From positions 62,001-126,000 of the forward strand of contig JASANE010007249.1 in assembly GCA_030248225.1 (NCBI GenBank): 64,000 nucleotides of DNA. Reading direction: 5' to 3'. Source of the stretch: Trileptium ribeirensis (lineage: Eukaryota; Nematoda; Enoplea; Enoplida; Thoracostomopsidae). A program made the position numbers and the translations under genes. Below the pieces are notes generated by a model that saw only the letters and a list, made by a program, of their open reading frames with translations, ran no database searches and was not told the DNA's origin. Below are positions 36,001-51,000 of the stretch, piece by piece (within the stretch, counting starts at the first letter, position 1; each line of letters starts with the position of its first letter).

Positions 36001-39000
36001 TGCTGGGTCCTTATCCGAATTTCTGTGTGGCTTTCAAGCTCTCGAAGACCTATTACGAAAAAGTTTTCTCTTAACAAGAGTAAAGCTGCGTACATCACGT
36101 TTGGTCTTGCTCCTTATTTTAAGCAGGGTCTCTTACGCCAGTTATCGCAATGCGATTTTTTATCTCTACTGTTCGACGAAGCGCTGAACAAGTTTCACAT
36201 AGTAATCAAATCGAGTATATGCGAGTCAAACAGAGGACCTAAAAAGAAGCTCCAGTAGAAGTAGGTAGGAGTGTTATATGTAGTTACTAATACGAACTAC
36301 AGGGTAAAGTACGTTATATACAGGGTCGCAGTGCAAATGCAATGCTGAAAGTAAAGGATTGCACTTAGTGGAAGTTTTAAAGTTTGTGGATAGAGCTACC
36401 TGGAAAAATAACAATTTTTGCCCTGGAAAATCGTGACAGCCACCCTGTTCGTTAAAACTATAGTGAGTGGATTCTATTGCAATTTTCAAAATGTCGAATC
36501 AGCTCATTCATCCTTGTGGTTGGGGGTGGTTTGGGGGCTCGCTTAAATTGTGTGTTATCTGGTTGAACTGTTATGCATGATCGTACGCAAAAATTGGACA
36601 ATGTTATATCGTCATTAGTTGAAAACATTTGTTTTTCATTTTAATCGGATTATATATATCTGTGTTATGCATATTTTTTGTCTCGCACGTTTCTATAATT
36701 GATTGACAGCATGTTTACGCAGTATAAACGGTATTTTCGCCTTTTTGTATATTGCAGCTTCGTTACGTAATCGCCGAACAGTTAAACCTGTGCGTCTCAG
36801 CGGTTCTTTGAGTCGTCGAGATTTGTCATCTAGTGGCGATAAGCTAACTAGCGTTCCCAGCGACAATGAAAACTGGAACTGCGATAATTCACAGTTGTCG
36901 TCTCAGATGTCGCCGCCGCGTCGTAATATGACAACTCTTACGCCTGTTTTAACTCGGTTACAAACTGACGATTCAACGTTTCCAAATGATACACAGAAGT
37001 GTATGTGTGTTTTTATTGTATAACTAAACATGAATTATATATCTTGAAATTGTTTAAAATGCTGTATATAAACAGATTTGCCATTTGTTTTGAGTGAAAT
37101 AACGTGTCGCATTTGAGAACTCGACTATATACAATCTTTGTGGGATTAGTCATTCATTGCGACGAAAATTTGAGTTGTGATTTCGTAATAGCTTTAGTAA
37201 CGTGCTATCTGACACATTCCACTCTCATCTGATATGGGCATTGTGAGTGCTGTATATGAACAGCGAGGGCTGATCAAAGATTAGTTTCACCCTTTACCTG
37301 TGCCGGTGACATTTCAGACCGACTGTCTGTCAGACTACTGGCTTGGCACACTTATGCCTCGCATATAACTTAAACTAGAGAAATATCGCCATAACCTAAC
37401 AGAAAAATGTTACGCCAACTACCATTTTTGATGTAGCTGCATTAGACCGAAATTTAATTCTAAAGCAGAAAGTTTAGAAAATCACGATTAGTTAGTTTAA
37501 AGGAACCACAATTCGCCAAGCCGTTGTCCGACTTTTGATATCTTTTTGTTTTAATGCGAAGATCTAAGAGCTTGACGTTTTGTGCTTAATGAATGTTTGG
37601 CCTTCAGAGAATGCACACAGGCTTGGTTGTCCCCCACGTCCCTGAGTCCTGGATCTAAGATCGTGAGACGAGTCATATATACTGAGCTCTTCATTCGCTG
37701 AAAATTTTCAAGCTGTGCGTTCCTGGGAACCAGGAGGTTAACAACCAGAGGACGTCCAATTTTTCCAGTGGGCGCGGAATGGGGGAATTATCTGGTATAA
37801 CTGGGGAGCATTGAAATATAAGAATTATCTGAAACGGTTAAAAATCCAGTTGGGCCAAGACGCTTTAGATAGAGAGTACAAACAAATTTTTATCTTCTGA
37901 GGGGAAGTTTAGTAAATATTTTGCACAAATATGTCAATTGGGGATATAGCAAAACATTTTTCCTTGTACGATGAGTCAGGGTGAGCATAAACTTTTGCCA
38001 GAGGGAACGAACCAAGCGGGCACCTGTTTGTTGTCAGCCCCAATTTGAAGAGCACTATTATATCGCAATAATGAGGCGTCATTCATACTGCACTTCGTTG
38101 GGGCGTTGTGTTGGCTTACACTTGAGCTGACGCGAAGCGTAGACATGATACTATCCCTAATGCGAACTGTAATGGGATACGGATTATATCAATGGTTAGT
38201 AAACGATATTTTCAGCTAAGTGTTCGGAGTTCTATGCCTCGCGGCGACCAATAATTCTTTAATACTCGAAATGTAAATTAATTCAGGAAGTAAATGGTTA
38301 AAGTGCAGTATCTTCGCCGATGTTATTCAAATGGGCCATGAATTCTCACTCGTCTCCGCTGCTAACTATTATAGTGATGGCATAATTCTTGGAAACGACC
38401 GGACAGTCAGCGGTCATACCTTTGCCGATGACATTGCACTGCTAGCTGCTGATAATCATGATCGCCGATAATAGTTGGTATGCCTTAACTCCTATCAAAC
38501 CAACATTATTGGGCTTCTGGGGTTCCAGAGGTTTTAGGGTGGTATATGCATCAAACACAAAGCCTGATAGAGGTGATTACGCATAATGATAATTATAGAT
38601 GAAAGTAAGTTCACCACGTTTCACCATCAATTGAGAAATACTAGCTGTTTGGCTGAGCGATAGAGGCAAGACAATATTGCGGAGGCATCTAAAGTAGATA
38701 ACCTAGAATTATAAAGGGGTCGCTAAATTGCACAAGGTTCTTATTCAGTATTATGACTGGTTTCTTTTTAACAATGAAGTTTATAGTTTTCCGCTATAGT
38801 AAAGTAGCTACGTTAACTTGTTTAACGGGCTGCCATAATTTCAGCTTTCCTAGCGCTTACTGTGTGTAATGTTTATTAAGTAAGTAATTCGATATTTTTG
38901 TAGGTTATCCGGCTCCCCAAACCATACCACGTACACCAGAAGATCAACATTCAGTTTTGTTAAAACGAAGAAGGAATGGATTCAAAGCATGCGATTCTGT

Positions 39001-42000
39001 TCGGTTAAACGGTACAGAATCTCCGGTTAAACGGTCTCTGTTAAACATAACCGAAAACGGCTTGCAATCTCAGTGTTCACCTTCGATGTCCCATCTACAA
39101 ACTCCTGTGGACAAAGTCATATCAAAGAACTCCCAATATCGCGGATCGCACACAGCTGTGTCAAAAAATCAGTTTGGTTGCGGCGTGTATAGGTCGGAGC
39201 CACCTATGGATGAGAAAATTGGCAGGCATAAAAAGTTTGTGAAAGTTGGACGAAAAATTGATTTTGCCTCTACTGATATTGGTACGTCGGATCAGTGTAT
39301 ATATCTTTAATATTTGGGAGTAACAAAATTCTTTGGAAAAGTCATAACGGGCTAAAGTTCTGGTTAAATTTTTATGGCACTTTATACATTTTTAAACCAA
39401 TTTATGTTCTAAACATACGTGGGAAAGGGCCAAGTGGGCGCTTGTCACTGTTGTTTGACCCATTCACGGATCTATTGTGTTTGTTAAACGTGATATTCAT
39501 AGCATAGTATAGCTTGCTTAGAAATATTTATGGCGGCACCTTCGTACAGAAAAAACAGTTGGAAATGTTATGTACACATTGCTAAGAGCTTTTTTAACAT
39601 ATATAATTGTATGAAACATCATTTAGTTCATTTACGATGCCCAGGAACCGCTTTCCGGTAAGCCTCCGCTTATTAAGCGGAGCGAAGCGAAGCGTTTTTG
39701 TTTTCGTCAGGGGAAAAATTCGGCACCATCTGTCCGTCCGTTGAACTCCTCATTAACTACTGGGCCGATTTTGAAAAACTTTTTTTGTTTGAAAGGCCTA
39801 ATATCGAACAGGTGCAAGACAGATTTTGTCAAAATTTGCTTTAGTTAATTAGTAATTACCTAATTAGTTAAGCGTGTTAGTCTATTTGTAGTGATTTCAA
39901 ACAAAAATTTCGTATTTTTTAATAAATAATTAGTGTAAATCTATTACCTATTGTGGTGCATATACTACATCTCGCAGTGGTGATTGTGTATCTGCTGTTT
40001 ATTTATTATTCGAAGAAGTTAAAAATGCTGATTAGTTAGTTAGAGTGCTTAAAAATTAAAAATAAATTGTACCCGGGGTTTTTTTATGTCGCCGATCACG
40101 AATATGACATTTCTGAAGCTCTAAAACCTGGCCATATATTCTAATTAGTTCATTAATTAACTAGCTAATTAGGTAATTTTATGCAAATTTTAAAACTCCT
40201 TCAAAATTGCTAATTTGTTGCGCTTGGGGGTTTTCGATGTCGCTGATTATGAATATGTGGTTTTTAAAGCACTATGATTTTATCACGGGCGCTAATTAGG
40301 TAATTAGCTAATTAATTTCTGTTACTAATTAGCTAATTTCTTTTAGCTAGCGAGCTTTTTGTATTGTGGATTTGACATGAATTGCCAAAAACGTGATACT
40401 TATTATAAATTGATTAAATAGTTAGTTGAAACACATGTACACACAAATAAAATACCAAATACTTTGCCTGTTGCTCCGCTCACTTTTTGTAATTTATTAC
40501 GTTTACTAGTAAATAATTTGACGCATGCGCCCGTACTGCACCTTTGGCATGGGGCTGTTCAGACATTCCTTATTTCGAGATAAATGGATGCAAAAATGCG
40601 AGTTCTCTAGTATTTCTAGGAGCTGTGAACTTGTTAGGCATAAATTTCTGAAGCGCGTACCACCATCAATGCGCAAGGCTGATGCTGGACATCACTAAGC
40701 CGCAGATTACCTACACTTGCTTAGCATCGCCCCATGAATACTAGCTTTGCTTCAAAGTTTTCACTTTTCTAGCATTTCATAAAGAATTAATTTGATTAAC
40801 GATTACATCAAATCGATTCGTGTTGAGTGCCTTCGGACGCTAATTATTAACTATTTTAACACTTAATGAAAATTTTAGCAGTGAAAGACACCCTATTCCA
40901 TGAAAGGGGCGTCCGCGCTACTTCCCTAACCATAAAACTGGGGGTTTCGAGCAACTCCGCCACCAACAAAATGGGGGCTATGTGTATGATGACCCACCAG
41001 GAAATGAGGAGTGTAAGGCTGAAAACTCCCTTGTCATTAAACGTTATGGTGTTGGGAAGTGACATAATCTTCCGTAAGGAACTGTTAGTAGTATTTACTT
41101 AATATGCAAAAGACCTCTTCATTCTGCTGCGTTACAGAATTAAAATCGTTAGTGTAATTTTACATTTATGATTTATGCATCATGACCTAACATTGTACAA
41201 GTTAGCAAGAATTAGACATGCCGATGACTCTTCAATTCGTGCCCCAGTCATAACACAAAATCTATGCAAACTTGGTGCATTTGTGTACATCGTACATACG
41301 ATAAAAACATATGGATATATTTAGTGCCGTCTCAGAACCTCAAGCTTGTTGTAAAAATAAGTTCTTTTTATTAGCTTTATTTAATAAATTATTAGGTGCT
41401 GTTGTAGTAATGATCTAGCTTGGCGATCTGATTCCGAAATCCAGCAAAAATTGACTGTAAGCTACAATTTTTGCAAATTCGAATGTTGTTGCTCCGTTCT
41501 AGCATCTCAGGAATCTGTAATATTTATGCCTACGGCATATCTTGTTATAAGCTTTTTTAGTAAATTTTTGTATTAGCTTTTATAGAGCGTAAAAAGTCGA
41601 CTTTGTGTGCTTTATCGCAAAGCGTGCCTGAAGGTGACTTGGTGTGTCGCGATGATGAGTATAGACAGCTCCACGATTATGTGGCTCAGTGCTGTGAGGT
41701 GTCAAACGGTGCGGTCTACATATCCGGCCCTCCTGGAACAGGAAAAACGGCTTGCGTACGCAAGTTGTGTGGCGTTGCTAAGGTAAATGGAGTTTTTTTG
41801 ACCAAGTACATGTGCGATAAATTTAGTAAGTACTATAGCGCAGTAATTTCTGTTGGTTAAGTATCAGGCTTGTAATTACCGACATTACCTAAAGCTGTTA
41901 CAAGTGATATTGACAATTCTAAATACGTGTAGCATATACATTGTATAAATCTTCTACGACGTACTATCAAGAACTGGAACAAATTAATTTGGCTTGATCT

Positions 42001-45000
42001 GTACCGTAGTTTAGTGAGACCCCACGTGGAGTACGCAGTTTCAGTATGGTGCCCATCTTATCAACAAGATGTACAACGAATAGAGCGTGTTCAACGTCAC
42101 GCTACGAAACTCGTTCCATTGATCCGTCATTGGCCGTATAGTGAAAGGCTGAAGTTCCTCGGAATCCAAACCTTAGAACAACGTCGGATTCGGGCAGATC
42201 TTATCTTAATACACAAAATGATTCATGGACTTACTGATCGCAACACAAGTGACTTTTTTAAACCAGGATGTGATAGCACGCGTGGACATGACTTCAAATT
42301 AGAAACTATTGAAATACCACGTCTGAATGTCCGACGTCACTTTTTCAGTCACCGAGGCGTTAGAGCGTGGAATTCTCTTCCACCAACTGTTGTGGGAGCA
42401 GCTGGTCTTTCGTCGTTCAAGCGTGAACTCCATCGTTCCAATTTCTTTACTAATTAATTTTTTTTTCAATATTTTCACTATTCATGCCTCGTTTTCTACG
42501 AGGCTCAATCTCCTCCATGTCGAAGGTGGATGCTCGTTCAGCGGATGCAACACACATGGATCCACAATATACACCTTCTGGGAGGGAGAAAAGGTGCGTA
42601 TAAGGAAGCGGAGATAATTTCGACATGTTAGGACTCGATTCAGAGTAAAATTAATACGAGGACTATGCTAGAGTTGCAACATTTGAACATGTGTGTCTCG
42701 ACACGGTTCAAAGGCTAAATTATTACGCCAACTCGAATGTTTTTCCAAACAGATGCGCAATTCTCTAACTGGGCTCGAACTCTAGTTTATGACATCGATA
42801 TTTTACTAATTCCATAGTGCAACATTTCACGGAAAGTATAAGTATAGGAGCTCAGCGAGCTAAGCCATATTGTCTCGGATAAGGGATTGAATCTGCGCTT
42901 GTGGAAACCGTAGAGGCCAACTATCTTTGCCGATACCCGTACCGGAGGGCGATCACGTTCGCATTGCTTTGCGGAAAGGTGGGCGAAAATTAATGAGGTG
43001 TGGGAGTATTCTCTCACCAACCGCGATGATACCAAGTATGATAAACACAGACCCTTCACCGTCTCGTGATGTCGTGTGACTAACAACTATCGAGCGTTAT
43101 TGACTATTCTACGCTTCCAAAATTAGGGGTCAGAAACCCACAGGGCAGTTCTGACCCCTGTCAAAGGGGAGGCCGTAACTAGTGGTCAAGGGCGTCAAAA
43201 TCATATTTTACAAAAATTGGTAAAATTTTAACAAAAATTTGTGGGAAATCAGCAACAATTTCGTACGATTTAAGCAAAAACCAAACAAAATGGGCAAATT
43301 TTAGGAATAAATTGTGGTGGTCTAAACCGAAAATTTTTGGGTTCGGGTAAAGTGTGTCTTTTAAAAGGGTCACGCAGAGCCAATTAGGTTTCAGTTTCGC
43401 TCAGCCATATAAAAATCTCGGGATTTTACGAACATATTTGGTTTTGGCATAATTCTTGGATAAAACGAAAAATATGGAGCGGATATTACGATGTTATTGC
43501 GTTTTCATATGAATTATGGAGAGTGGTAGTAGATCTGATCCATGAAAGTTTTGTCCATATATTGTTTGCAACAAATTTCCCTAGGTTTTCAAAAATACGT
43601 ATGTGAGAGCTGCGTGGTCGCGGTGTACAGAAATTTTAGAAATTCAGGCTTTCCGAGCACCAAAAATGCGCATATATGGTAATTTTGTTGGACTAATGCT
43701 TTGGTTAAATGTGGTTTCAGATGTGGGCTTTCCACCTGTAAAAATCACAAAACTATGAAAACTTAATTTTGAAGTTACTGTAATCTCTAAACCTGTACAA
43801 TCTAGCGAATATAATCAACCTTGTGCGTTTCTGTGATTGTAGTTTTACCTCTGGTTTTAAAGCAAGCCAGTCAAACAGCTATAAAAATTCGTTTTGGCTT
43901 AACATAAACATCATGACTCTACAATAATTGTTTCACATAGTATACATAATTAAAGTTTGTAGTCTCTGTTATTGATGCTTTTACAGCGTTATTAACAATG
44001 CGCCTCTATGAATTTAGAGAAAATATATTTTAATTTTGTTTTAAAACTAAAATTTTTAGCTTTACTCGTGTTGGATGACTATTGATTCCACTCAACGAGA
44101 CAAATATTTGGTGGTTCATAAAGAGCCTGACCAAGCGACCGTTTCAAAAGTTACGGTTCATACGGTATTAAGCCCTTACGAAAATATTTTGAAATTAGAG
44201 CAAACAGACCAAAATACAATGAAATTATCTACATTGTGGCAGAAGCAAGACTGAGGATTAATTTTGGTTGCATATCTATATATCAGGGAGTAACCGGAAT
44301 TCCGGTTCCGGTTCCGGCGAAAATCGTGTTCCGGTTGCGGTTCCGGCAAAGGGCAAAAACCATACCGGAACCGGAATTCCGGTTTAAAAATTTTGTTTGA
44401 AATTTTTCACATTTTTGCTTCATCTGTGATCCAAACATATGTAATATATATTATACAATGATCAAACTCCAATACAACCGAGCCAAAGAAAAGATTAACT
44501 AACCAATTTGCCGTGTGAAACGTAAGTAGGGCACATAATTTTAGCAGGAATTTTTCATAATTACCTGCAGGAGTTTGTTAAATCAAAGCCACGTCGATGC
44601 TTGTAGCAGCTATTTTACACTTCCAGAAGTCTGTGGGATGCATTTGAATTAAACCGGTCCAACTCGGTAACAGAGTGTGGCTTACGCAGAAGTACTTAGC
44701 CTATGCTTGGCTAACATAAATTGCGTCAAGCACCAGCCGGTGCGCTTTAAACTTTGTAAATCAGGTGAAACTGAAGTAACGTTATCTGCAACGCAAGCAG
44801 AAACTGCTTCCTTGGCAATGAACTGTATTTATTGAAACTGTGCGAGCAGCATCACCTGTGTGTCTCATCTATAGCATTTTGATTAGAAAGTTATCATCAT
44901 TATCATCTAACTGACGGGCACTGTTTGTCCAACGCTAGCCTAAACAGTGTCTCTGAACACTGATCAGAAAATTACCTTCTATCTATTATTTTATCTTAGA

Positions 45001-48000
45001 ATCATATAAACCAATAATTTTAAGTTTGCTACAGAAGAACATGCAACAAACGTATGTGTAGGAAAGGGAGGCGACTGGAGACAGATCGAAAGTGTGTATT
45101 CTACGCTCCAAGCTTTGTAAGCACATTCGATTTGACGCAGTATACGCAGTGGTATATAGTGGAAGGCATTTTTTTGCTCTGAATGTCCGAAAACCGACAT
45201 ATTTGATCGATAAATAAACATTATTAGCTTCCTCAGTCTCTTTAAAGTTTCAGAAAGGCAATAATACCATCGCAATACATTAAGTTTAATGTAAAAGTTA
45301 TTTTTAATGCATTTTAAATCCACTATACCTTCATTTCTTCCATCATCTGTTTTACTATATATAAATTTCGAAGACCAGGTTCCGGTTCCGGTTCCGGATC
45401 CGGTTTAAATGGACGGTTCCGGTTCCGGTAAATTTCGGTTCCGGTTATTCCCTGCATATATATAAGCGCTGTATAGACTTGATTGTTCTCGTTAGAAGCA
45501 GCAGTTTTTTCCATCAAACGTGTTCAAACTCATGCAAAAGCGTTTCAACTATGGATGGCGCGACAGCTAGCAAATATCCACGAATGCGAATATCAATCAT
45601 TGTCCGCCTAATATATATAATAATGTATTTTCATAATAATAATAATGTCATATATAGTGAGTTACTGTGTTACAGGCCTGTCCACGGCCCTTCGAAAAGT
45701 GGAGTGAAACTTCGGGGGCGCCCATGTTCATTCTGGGGGGAAATTAAAAGTGGGGGATAAATTTTACTTAAAAATAGTAAATATCCCCATATTTCCTCGC
45801 AGTTTTAATACCGTCAATGTATTTTCAAGCTAAAAAAATTATATTTTAGCATCACAAATAGTGGTAACTAACGATTAAAAAGCAATTTGCAAACAAAAAG
45901 CATAACTTTTCAGATATAAAAATTTTTTGGAATTAGTTGAATATGGGGGGTTTCGGCCGATTGGGGGAACGGACATGGAGGAAAATGTTACGAACATGGT
46001 TGGATTTGGAAAGTGGTGGTCCCCCATTCCCCCCTGTGGACAGGCCAGTGTTAGGATGTCTCAGACGAAATCAAGTACCGTATGGCAGCATTTCCTGGCC
46101 AAGGCACTGTCAGAAAAAGCGCGCTAAAATTTTCTTCGGAGAAAATCATACATTCTTGTTTTCATGTTTCTGGTTATTGGCAGCTCCCAAGAACGTACGC
46201 GTATGTATATACTCGGAAAAATTTATTTCATCACGAAACTTGTCCTTACTATACCGGATGCACTAGCTTTGCGTTCCGTTAATCTTGACCTTCAGTGGTT
46301 ATACACACTGGCAAGATATGTTTCAACCAGCGCCCCAAATGTCTCTGTTCGGTCCGGCGCGGCATATAAATATGCAGCTTCAACGCTCCGTAGCATGGTT
46401 TTGGAAACCTGCCGAATTTTTTTACTTAAACCACCACATAAGAATCGTCATGCATTGTCTGCGACGCTGAAAATTGCGCCTCGTTTACATGGTCAGTCAT
46501 TCGATAGTCGCATCAAAAATATGGCGAATACGAATGCGAACGTCTCATAGCATGCTGACATACGCCGCATCCTTAGCTTCAACCCATACACACGTAAATA
46601 GGTTCTAAAACTACATACATGCAGCTGCCTTTAAGCACACATGCACAAAAATTTGTTTATACTCATTTGTTTGCCAACGCGTGCGTTTTTGTGCAGTTAA
46701 TTCTGTTCGTGACTGTAGCAGTATTTGCCCATGGCAATAACATCAGTCAGGTTTCACTTTAGCATATAATCGGTTTTGTACTGCTATCCGAAAATTATTT
46801 CAGCGTTTAGTTTTAATCTGGCCGCTCTACAGAAGCAAATGGAGCCAGCCTGGGTTTAGAAGTTCTGATTTGGAGGATTTTCCTCAGTTTGGCTAGGGGA
46901 TAACCGAGCCCCATATTAATCTGAAGTTTATGATTCCATGTTATCATATTTTCCATGCCTTTACAACATTGCCTCTTTGTAGCATATTATTTGACGTTTG
47001 AATATGAGTTCCAGCAGAACGGGCTTCATATTACTCAGGTGTCTATCGTTAGTTGAAATAAAATCAGTAACTGCTAGGCGCTGCTGTAACTGTGTTTGTT
47101 GGGTCGATTATTTTTGATGTCACTTCCATATACGTGGAGCAACCTCTGAAATGTTGGGGAGGTCGAACAGGCGGGCTGGGGCTGCTCTATCCCATTTGTG
47201 GAAAAGCCAGTTGTTTTTGCATTAATTTATCTGAGTTACAGCATAGTTTCAGGAACGATGGTCAGTTAAACCAATTTACATTAACTGTATGTCGATTCGA
47301 TCGTCGGTCGCACTATACAAAGCGCTTGTCACGAATCTAGGATACGAATGGCCTGGCTCAAAAAACAATGTTTCACCTTGTGGTTTAAGTGTGATGCCCG
47401 AGATTGCTCGAATATTAGCTCGAAACTCTGCACGAGTGTAAGATTTCGTCGATATTGTGAAATAATTAGTTTTATCTCCTTTTACGGTGGTGGTTAATAA
47501 TTTTTTGAATCATTAGGATAGTACATTCAGCGGTTATGCAAAGATATACACATAAAGATTTTGAATTTACTAATTCTAGTTTATACGAATAGCCTTTGTT
47601 AAAACACTACTATGCCTTTGACTGAGTATTAGTAGCTCGCAAAGAGATGGGAAACAGAGTGAGTGTGTCTTTTGCGCGCTTGCTGAGCATTTTGTCGTCC
47701 TAAATTCAGGTTCTAAGCCCGCTTAAAGTGTCATGATGGGAATTATACACCGACAGTACTTCAGTGACAACGCTACGGTCATCAACAGAAGATCTCTTCC
47801 CATGACTAAAGACAAAAGCTTTTGAAATTTATATATAAATCAAGATTTTTAAAAATTAAAACTTGAAGAGTGGTGTTTATGTAGTAGGGCCCTATATACT
47901 TGCACTCTTTTGTTACTTTTATGGTATTTAGTGACCCTGATAGCCATTAGACACGTTCGATTAAACTACATACATCTGTATCGGAAAAGTGGCGAAATTT

Positions 48001-51000
48001 GAGTAGTTTTGGTGCCAAAATTTACCAAATTTTGCACGACCACCGCCGCGCGGAGTGAACAACACATCCAGTATGGTGCGAAAACAATGAAACCTACATT
48101 TTAAGGAGTTAAATAACCGTATAGCCCCACAGTTTAAAATCCCAATAAGCAAAAACACTTGCCTTGAAAAAATGCTGTAATTTTCGTCTTTGGGCGTATT
48201 TTTTGAGCTTTCGCTCATATCTCGAAAACAACAGCATTGTCAGCAAATGCACAACGGCAAAGATGCAGATCTCCGTGAAAGGATTCTGTTTTCTTCTGCG
48301 AAGACAATACCAAGATGTAGGGAGCGTAAGATATTACCCGGATGGCCAAATTTCAAAAACGTGACCCTTGACTACCATCCCATTTTGGCCCGGAAGACGT
48401 GGTCGACAGGTTTAGCCTCTAATAACAGGGGACAAACAGATTGAATTTGTGATAAAATAAAAAAATGAGAAGATCCATCCATCCGGTGATGACTTAATCT
48501 ACACAGACGCACAAAAAAAGGATTTTTTTACGATTTTTCATTCGCTTTGCTTGCTCCGCTTCAATAATGCTCGAGATTGTTATAGTACTAGCTTAAAAGT
48601 CAGCATAAGTGGAACTAACGTATATTCGACATTGTAGTCTTATTTGGTTTATGTCTGACGCTTGTTGCTAATATTCTCTAATTATAACGTGGCTCAGTCG
48701 GTAGTCATTATAAATTATTTTGACTTAACTATATTTAAAACAAATGCTTTGCCGTCTCTCTGACTTTTCGGACCTAATAGCATAATTAAATTATCAAAGC
48801 CTGATGATGTTGGAAAATACTGCATGTTTATTTTGTTTAGCTTTTGGATAAATTCTTATTACATTTATACCGGTTTAAGAGTAACTAGATGTTTCGCACA
48901 AACCCTTGGGTTTGTATGATTTTGGGCACAAATGTTCAACCTGAAGCCTGTTATATTTTTATCTAGATGTTCCTATAATTCAGCTCGCTAACATTTGTGA
49001 ACCTGCATTATGTCTACTCTGGTATATAAATTCATCGTTTATCAATACATATCGATAGAACAAACGACATAGCAAATACTTTAATCACCTTTCGTAGTGC
49101 CATAATGACTTGATATGTTAGGAACATCATTTATTTGCTTGAAACAAAAAAGAACTCCAAATGTAAAAATTCAGGTGCCGACGGGAGTTGAACACGCACC
49201 TTCCGGACTCGTAGGTCGGGATAACGCGTATTTTAATAAATGTGTACTCTTACATTACATTATTGTACTACATTACGTTGCGGGTTATTTGAACTGTTGT
49301 GCGAGTTTCCCAAAGTTTGTTTGAAACGCTGCACTAATATTCCAGTCTTATTCAGAGCGGAAACGAAGTAATTAAAGGGCAATAATAAACGGAGCGGGCA
49401 GACAGTAATTAACAACTATAAATTGGACCAATGTTGCAAACATAAAACACGGAAAACTAACTACCCGAATTTTAGATTGCTGCAGCAATTGTTTAGTGTA
49501 CTCCAAGGTTACGCTGCAGCAGAGAAACAAGGGTTATTATTAGCTAAGGCAAACCCAACGGTAATAATACCTACTTTTCAAACAAAAATGATAAGAAATA
49601 AACGTTTTAAAATATTCAATAATGTGAGTCGGATGGTTGTTAAAATACACCAACGGTAATAATACCTACTTTTCAAACAAAAAAGATAAGAAATAAACGT
49701 TTTAAAATATTCAATAATGTGAGTCGGATTGTTGTTAAAATACACCAACGTACTGCTGTATATTGTCATCGTCAATATCAGATCGTTTTACATTCAACAA
49801 GAATTTCAAATAATAGCATCGCAATCGAAGTCGCTGCGCTCGTTTTCTGATGAAACATTAAAAAATTTCTAACTAATTCTTAAACCTTAATAAAAGTGGT
49901 CACTTCCTATATTTTCGAGCAATTTCTACACTACTTTGACAATTTTGTGTCGACGTTTTCTCTGAGTGTGCTGGGGTTATAAATTCAGGGTCGTTTGCTT
50001 CGACGAATGTGGGGTATCCAAATATGGGTCGTAATTTTTTTCAACTGTTCATGCTAAAACGGCCTTTAATATTCTGGTGAAAATAGTTTGAAATAAAACT
50101 GGTATTTCAATATAAAATTAAATAAACCTAGTCACTGCCCTCACCTAGCCAGTGCTGCATTTCTAGATAATTTGACTTCAATATTAGTTGTTATTAATAT
50201 AGGATCCTATGGTCTGCTTTATTTTTCGTTGACCCAAATTCACGGGTTCGGAAATGTATCAATAAAACGAAGCCACTGATATGGGTCGAATTTAGCCAAA
50301 TAATGTCGACTACATTGCCCCTATTCTGGGTCGAATTTAGCCAAATAATGTCGGCTACCTTGTCCCTATTCTAGAAACCTGGGTGTTATATAATAATCTG
50401 ATTACTTACAACTATGTCGAGCTAATTGTTGTTGTCGACATGATGATACATATTGTACCTTTGAACATTTTTGACTCCGCGAAATTGTCGATGATTTGTT
50501 TACTGCTTCAGGTTAGTTGTTTTTGACGAAATCGATCAGTTGTGCTGTAAAAGCGATTCGAATTCTACGCTCAAACGAATGTTTCAACTTCCCTTTATAT
50601 CAGATAGTTGTGTGGCATGTGTTATTGGTGAGTTATTTTTCGCTTTATTTCGGAATAGCAAAGTATATCATGTATGTATATATTAATAATCAAGGTCGTC
50701 ACAGTAATAATTAATTCTTCTTCAATGTGCGATAGAGTTTCTTGGACGAAAAAATGTTTTATTTGGGGATGATTCGCCATAATCTATTTCCGCACAAAAC
50801 GTGTTTGTAGCCAAACTCATTCTCTTGCAATTTTTTTACATAACACAGTGTTTAACTCAATGTTTGCTTAGCTAATTTCTCCTTGTCTCTAGATTTATAT
50901 CCTTATGGTTGTCTAATTACCGATGAATTGGCTCACAAAACTACGAAAAAACCTAACACAGAAGTGGAAATTTGATAGAGGTTTTGTATTAATGGTTTGA

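Noticed and set aside
42840..42920. Minus-strand tRNA
   Set aside because: A-box-like and B-box-like strings exist, but in the wrong order for a tRNA on that strand.
45323..45517. Minus-strand open frame with a P-E-P-E-P run
   Set aside because: The run is the translation of the GGTTCC repeats at the end of the hAT-type MITE.
46164..46550. 128-codon open frame in CDC6 intron 4
   Set aside because: No family resemblance, it overlaps other frames, and it is not needed for the CDC6 product.
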